In this document: positions 60,301 to 64,000 of the stretch, in pieces
How positions within the stretch are numbered: the first letter of the stretch is position 1
Layout of the letters: each line of letters starts with the position of its first letter
From: Blastomussa wellsi
Lineage: Eukaryota > Cnidaria > Anthozoa > Scleractinia > Plerogyridae
Length of the DNA stretch: 64,000 bases
Direction: 5' to 3'
Assembly (NCBI GenBank): GCA_947652115.1
Contig: OX393561.1
Location: 40,062,421-40,126,420, forward strand
Position numbers and translations under genes: made by a program
Notes under the pieces: model-generated
Databases searched by the model: none
Told to the model about the DNA's origin: nothing
The model's input: the letters and a program-made list of their open reading frames with translations, nothing else

Positions 60301-61720
60301 TTGCTGCAGACTCTGTTCAGTAGTTTTGCCTTTACTTCAAGCAATCAAAGAAGTTTTCAGGCATAGGTTTTTTGGTACTCAAACATGCGACCTTCAATTC
60401 TAATATTCATGGAGAGGACTGATCGAAAACCATCTTTCAAAGAAATCAGAGATAAAAACACCTGGATTTTCAAAAGTGGACGAGAACGTCATTATCTGGT
60501 AACATCGTCATCGTCAATATTGCTCGTTGCGTCAGCTGACACATCAGGTGCCATGTGCCATAACAGGGTTTTGTATATTACTGGGGCCAGCACTCATTGG
60601 AGTTATGTTAGGTTTCTTGTTGCGAATCATCTGCTAAAATTCATCTTGGCTCCATATCAAGGAGATATATTTATCCTTCTTACAATGTATGTTGCTCTCT
60701 GCACAAGGGCAAGCCACCTTGAAAGCAATGCTACAGTGTTGGAGGTAACTGACTGGCTTTTCAAACAAATGTCTCTGCAGATTCTAGCCCAAAGGAAGTC
60801 TTCACTGAAGCAGGCTTGACCAGAGACTTCTTGCTCAGTTGTGCCTTGTCACCGGTGGCCAAACAAAGGCCTGCTGATCTTAGCCTGGACAGAACAGAAG
60901 ATTGGGTAAAGCAAATTGTCTTGGTAAATGTGAGTATCTTTAAACTAAAAGTTAACACCATTGAAATCTTAAAGTAGCAACATCATAGTTTGTGCCTTAG
61001 AAATATTTAGCCTAAATTTTTCAAAATCGTCATTTGTAATCCATCTCGATCTTCTCCATCCTTGTTCCTTTTTTGCTCTACTAAGACATGCAAAGCTGTT
61101 ATTAAATAGACGTGATTGTCTGTTGTTGTTCTTGCTCTTACAAATATGAACGATTATGACACTATGCCCTCTCTTGCGTCATTGCCTTCAGTTGTTGGCT
61201 GCTATGCAAACCAAATTTTGAGAGAAGCTGTACACTTCAAGCTGTTTTACTTGATTTTCATTTGCGTAATTTCTCCCTTGCATTTTTGTTTGTTTGTGTG
61301 TTTCTATATTTTTGACATAAATGAGATTTTGTTGCTTTGTCTGACGCTGCCTCTTCCCTAACTTTCATTCAGTTTCCATATTTTAAAATGTGCTTTTAGA
61401 GCGAGTTTCAACCGAGTGTCGTCAAACTAACACCAAAGTAACTGCGTTGGCAAATCACAAAGGACGGAGACAATCCAGCTGTGGACCAATCAAACTCTAA
61501 GTAATTACACGTAGCAGACACAAAGCGCGGGAAAATGTGCACACGCGAGTCACGATTGGTTTGGTTTTACGAATGACTCTTAGTTGTTAATTTACTTCCT
61601 GCCTTTCAGGGAAGGAGAGGGGAACAAGTAGTCTTGGAACATTCTGCGGCGAAGAAAGGTTTTGGATCGCCTAATTCAGATTCAAGACCCCCATCAAATT
61701 GGACCATGCATACCCTGTAA
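48331..61720 (+). CDS. mxt: Mextli-like eIF4E-binding protein (MIF4G, KH), 12 coding exons
   Basis: Exons: 48331-49137, 50481-51870, 52263-52335, 54272-54330, 54562-54593, 56152-56232, 57540-57590, 58738-58852, 59129-59205, 59583-59700, 60781-60929, 61610-61720. All phases agree and give 1020 residues. Residues about 40-265 form a MIF4G-like helical region. About 550-695 is a linker with six WR[ED]-type repeats. A KH domain (about 762-831) has its GLKG loop and ends in IEIRGDPQQCKVAKKRV; a KH-like module follows (832-895, LFISGHRTCVNLAKAQL). LTRDFLLS at 947-954 lies where an eIF4E-binding YxxxxL-Phi motif is expected, with Leu for Tyr. Mextli of insects and worms has the same order and promotes eIF4E-dependent translation. 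The linker is longer than I expect for insect Mextli. The intron after 54330 starts GC, not GT; reading on reaches TAG at once. Confidence 0.75.
51321..51765 (+). repeat. six-copy Trp-Arg peptide repeat within Mextli-like exon 2
   Basis: The exon encodes DWRERKQPS, NWRDRKPSD, NWREQKLSG, NWRERRPSV, NWRERKADQ and NWRDRKSMS, spaced by 15-35 residues rich in Ser, Gly and Asn. A seventh, decayed unit may be DTWSTAGERPKRHS. The DNA repeats are diverged, so the pattern is held at protein level. Confidence 0.85.
52848..53235 (+). mobile_element. SINE-like repeat interrupted by a MITE (intron 3)
   Basis: The blocks TGCATTGTGTTCTTGGGCA, ACACTTTGTCTCACAGTACC, then GGTATAAATGGGTACTGGTG, GGGGAGTAACCTGCCATGGG and TAGCATCCCATCGTGGGGGA match the SINE-like copy at 56955-57240. 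A 172-bp MITE (52893-53064) splits it. No tRNA-like head is clear at the left end. Confidence 0.65.
52893..53064. mobile_element. 172-bp MITE with 6-bp target duplication AGTACC
   Basis: CAGGGTTGTCAATAAG at the left matches CTTATTGACAACCCTG at the right. AGTACC repeats at 52887-52892 and 53065-53070. Comparison with other SINE copies shows the empty site. It belongs with the element at 47086-47261. Confidence 0.85.
54613..56010. mobile_element. 1.4-kb inverted-repeat element with TTAA duplication
   Basis: TTAA at 54609-54612 and 56011-56014 flank ends AGTGGTACTTCTATGAAAAA and, reversed, AGTGGCACAATGATGAAAAA. The arms share TGGCAAGAATGCACCATGCC, GAAATAAGTCTG/TTTTT and TGTCCGCCATTACCA up to AGTTGCAT. 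The centre (55435-55835) has repeated and inverted blocks: GAGAGAGCTGGATTGAGAGA several times and CAGCTAACCCAGCCAGTTTT twice. It may be related to the other TTAA element, since both ends start AGTG. Confidence 0.8.
54753..55429. mobile_element. 677-bp element nested in the TTAA element
   Basis: The ends CAGGGTCCGAAATTGCGACC and, reversed, CAGGGTCCGAAATTAACTTT are flanked by CATCG at 54748-54752 and 55430-55434. GGTCGCCA and TGGCGACC motifs recur inside near both ends. Without it the outer arm reads continuously (GTTGCATCGAGAGAGC), which fixes the order of insertion: this one came second. Confidence 0.75.
56955..57240 (+). mobile_element. tRNA-derived SINE, fullest copy (intron 6)
   Basis: The head has a pol III A-box-like TGGTTAGTGTGCTGG and a B-box-like GGTTTCGAGCC about 35 bp later. 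Then follow TGTGTTCTTGGGCAAGACAC, ACCCAGGTGTATAAATGGG, GGGTAACCCTGCAATGGAC and AAACCGGGATAAGCTCC. Two other copies are at 18237-18465 (reverse) and 52848-53235. No clear target duplication was seen. Confidence 0.65.
58241..58468 (-). other. coding-like minus-strand frame inside Mextli-like intron 7
   Basis: The 75-codon frame starts MEDSQEKDYSFWGNYMFPN and runs on with charged, Tyr/Glu-rich sequence including ERQIYERLLKSEPSFVKL. Composition is less random than neighbouring frames. However, the DNA carries repeated GGAAGGTTCACTC and AATTT-CGCTC blocks, so the pattern may come from repeats. No family was recognised. Confidence 0.2.
59348..59516. repeat. palindromic MITE-like repeat (intron 9)
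   Basis: ACAGTGAAACTAATTCAACC at the left pairs with GGTTGAGTTAGTTGCACTGT at the right. CCAACCCAACGTTTTTTA pairs with AAAAAACGTTGGGTGG. TTTTTTCATCAGT and ACTGATGAAAAAA lie around the centre. It is non-coding. Confidence 0.75.
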
Positions 61721-62170
61721 AGCGATTGCCACTGAAACCAAGATCGTTGTCTTCTACAATTATTACATCGGCGTTAGAGACTATTGAGCTTTTTAGTAGA
61801 TTGTGTTGTGTTTGAAAGCCAAGCAGCTTGTGGGAATCCAAGAGACAGTGACTTTGACAGTGCCCGCATTTGCTTGTCCACTTCAGCAGACAATTGGTTT
61901 TGAAATCACCCATTGTGCTTTTGCGAGGATGGCTGGAGAATAGGTTACAGAAATTGAATTTATTTTAAAAATCAGGATATATATTGCACACAAGGAATAG
62001 AATTCATTGGTAACCGAGCTTCTCAAGAATTTCATGTCCTTTACCTAATTATGAGGGTCATTATAGAATTACAGAGAACTATTAATTAACATGAAAATTT
62101 TATTTTGCCCACCGTTTTCGCATAGAGGTTTACAACTTGTTACTGTTTATGCCTGGATGAGAATAAAATA
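61721..62170 (+). other. Mextli-like 3' UTR (inferred)
   Basis: No coding signal follows the TAA. The first AATAAA is at 62162-62167, a candidate polyadenylation signal. Confidence 0.4.
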
Positions 62171-62264
62171 TGATAATCAACCAGAAATGGTGTTAAAGTG
62201 TTGTTTATTATATAAAGTGCAGTGTTTTATATGGATTTTTGCCCCTGAGAAAAATGGTAATTGA

Positions 62265-62960
62265 ACACTCGTAAAATTGCGATAATTTTACGTGTGTTAC
62301 GCCACAAAATGTAATAATTGACGCAAAATGTAAGAGTAACCCAAACAGTAATAAGTTTTGACGCAAAATGTAATAAACTCGGAAACCCAAAATGTAATAA
62401 ATTTGACGAAAAGTGTAACAACTTCAGATATTCAAATTGTCCAGCTCAGTGGGGCAGCCCACATGAACATCAATACTTGGAAAAACCTATCAGTCAAATT
62501 GTACACATTGTCAAGATTTTAATTTCATTTTTTGGGAAATATTTGATTTTATAGTAATCTTCCTTTTAGTGTTCAAAAAAGTTTGGCCAAAAGTAGGCAC
62601 CCTGAAGGTATTGTGTACCCTTAAGCATTACCAAGCCACATCTCATTTTTGTCCAGATTTTGAAGTGTGGACGCTTGACTCTACATGCGATGAATGCAAG
62701 ATTTCGCGCCCGAAAGGTGTCATGCGTGATTGATTACGTACTGAATTTGATTAATAGGTTTCCAAGCGTAGATGTTCATGTGTGCTGCCCCATTTTGGCT
62801 CGATTACCATTAAGACCGGACTCGAGAGAGCGGTGGAAATCGAGCCTATGCCCCATTGCGCTAGGACAAAACTGAAGTTGTTACATTTTATGTCAAATTT
62901 ATTACAATTTGGGTCAAAAGCTATTACATTTTGTGGCGTAACACGTGTGATATCAGTGAC
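62265..62960. mobile_element. long inverted repeat (~700 bp) with ATGTAATA sub-repeats
   Basis: GTGTGTTACGCCACAAAATG at the left pairs with CATTTTGTGGCGTAACACGT at the right. The arms repeat CAAAATGTAATAA-type units and include CCCACATGAACATC against GATGTTCATGTGTGC. About 200 bp of spacer separate the arms. The open frames here only translate the arms. Confidence 0.7.
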
Positions 62961-63018
62961 TTCACGTTTTTTAACGTTTGACACTACTGTACTTCAATTT
63001 ATTGGTACACAGTTGAAA

Positions 63019-63104
63019 CGTCTTCGGTTCTACCTCGGAAGTCTTCGGCAAACCTCCTAAATCTTCGGAAACCTTCGGTGATCTTCGGACATTTTCGGAA
63101 ACGC
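63019..63104. repeat. TCTTCGG-type short minisatellite
   Basis: About eight spaced CTTCGG or TTTCGG cores occur in 86 bp (GAAGTCTTCGGCAAACCTCC, AAATCTTCGGAAACCTTCGG, GATCTTCGGACATTTTCGG). Confidence 0.55.
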
Positions 63105-63177
63105 CATGAATAATTCTCCATTTACTGTTGGGGAAACAAATGCTGTTAATTTTACCAAGCCATTTGTTTGTTACACG

Positions 63178-63312
63178 CGTTGGATAATGATTATCATTAT
63201 CAGTTAGATAGCAAATAAATGATAAGTTATAAATATATCTTATTAGACGTTTTGTTGTGTATTATATAACAGAACGAAACGTCTAGTAAGAGATTTATTA
63301 TCCAACTCGCCA
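63178..63312. repeat. palindromic MITE-like repeat
   Basis: GCGTTGGATAATGATTATC at the left pairs partly with GATTTATTATCCAACTCG at the right. TAGACGTTTTGTT and AACGAAACGTCTAGTAAG pair in the right half. Confidence 0.5.
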
Positions 63313-64000
63313 AATTGTTATGATAGTACGGGCGAATTTCTAACCTTTTCTCTGGAGAACAAATACCGCGTGATACTTTACTCGATTTGGGCGTTATATT
63401 TGTACTCTACAAAGCAGTTGGATAATAATACGTGGTATTATTCATCACCAGGAGTCCTGCTGCAGGTTGTTTCTTTTCTCGAATACTCGCTCTTCGCCTT
63501 CTGCGTGATTGACCCAAAATGCGAGCCTGCTGATAGGCTATGTATGAGTTTCCGTTTACTGATTGTAAATTGATCTCCTCACTGAGGAATAGGAGGCTCC
63601 TGGTTTATTACCACTTGCTGTTACAAACTAGTAGTGATTGCAGACCCCGTGATCGATTCGTACAAGTTCAATAGTCCCCATTCCGTATCCATTCCGCTCA
63701 ATGAGGTGCAGTCTTCACCAGCTCCCTGAGTTTTCGCAGACTAGGTAAAGCAGCGAGGAGCTAAACGGAAACGAATGGTAACTCGGAAGAAAAGACTAGA
63801 CAACGTAAATTATTTAATTATTTATTTTTCGCGTTTTCTGAATATAGAACCCACCCCAACTAAAAAATCTTTGTAACATCCTCTTTATGTTTACTTTGCT
63901 ACTACTTCCGGATGTTTCTCCATTCTCGTCCCCAGAGCGGCTTGTCCGTCTTAGCCAGCTGGGCCCGTGGACGAGGAACAAGTGGCTCGGGGGACACATG
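63313..64000. other. window end, no supported gene
   Basis: A minus-strand frame runs off the window edge (from 63999). Its C-terminal part is Arg- and Trp-containing without a recognised motif. Nothing else is seen. Confidence 0.35.

Noticed and set aside
60385..60819. 144-codon plus-strand frame in Mextli-like intron 10
   Set aside because: No family motif; it overlaps the acceptor and start of the real exon 60781-60929 in another frame.
63814..63999. minus-strand frame at the window edge
   Set aside because: Incomplete, no motif and no splice support.

Overview
This window looks like nuclear DNA of a cnidarian, probably an anthozoan such as a stony coral. The coding sequence is split by GT-AG introns, the intergenic DNA is AT-rich and full of short palindromic DNA-transposon relics, and the recognisable protein families (a Mextli-like translation factor, a duplicated Mab-21/cGAS-like family, an OTU fragment, a Penelope-type GIY-YIG relic and a RecQ-like helicase relic) suit such a genome. 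The organism is an inference; no species can be named from the sequence.

Two genes can be modelled well. (1) On the + strand, 48331-61720, twelve coding exons join without a phase conflict into a protein of about 1020 residues. It has an N-terminal MIF4G-like helical region, a long linker with six Trp-Arg repeats, one KH domain plus a KH-like module, and a C-terminal motif resembling an eIF4E-binding site. This order matches Mextli, an eIF4E-binding translation factor. One intron appears to use a GC donor. (2) On the - strand, 39519-44015, a Mab-21/cGAS-like nucleotidyltransferase-fold protein of about 659 residues is encoded by one tiny and one large exon. Two broken relatives lie beside it in the same orientation: a nearly full-length pseudogene (33110-35756) cut in two by a 1,045-bp transposon with 91-bp inverted ends, and a tail-only relic (39085-39345).

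Region by region: 1-15 kb has almost no recognisable gene. It carries palindromic repeats, an inverted pair of acidic-protein fragments (7.4-8.2 kb), a small basic ORF (8.4 kb), isolated candidate exons (9.5-9.85 kb) and a pair of GCATAAG-rich elements (13.7-14.35 kb). 15.9-16.4 kb has two candidate - strand exons of a Gln/Asn/His-rich protein. 17.3-20.4 kb holds AT minisatellite DNA, a TA-flanked element with a SINE inside it, and an 801-bp TTAA-flanked inverted-repeat element. 23.8-25.7 kb is a 1.9-kb element with composite inverted ends that encloses an OTU-like ORF. 26-27.2 kb holds a recent 393-bp tandem duplication and a GGTT/GGTG-rich simple repeat. 33-44 kb is the Mab-21 cluster. 44-48 kb has a possible + strand first exon and a Penelope relic. 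48-62 kb is the Mextli-like gene, whose introns hold several nested transposons. 62-64 kb returns to repeats.

The two good genes show no obvious functional link: one is a translation factor, the other belongs to a family that includes innate immune sensors. The most unusual structures are the OTU-carrying element, the transposon-split Mab-21 copy, the GC-AG intron inside the KH loop, and a small element family that leaves 6-bp target duplications.
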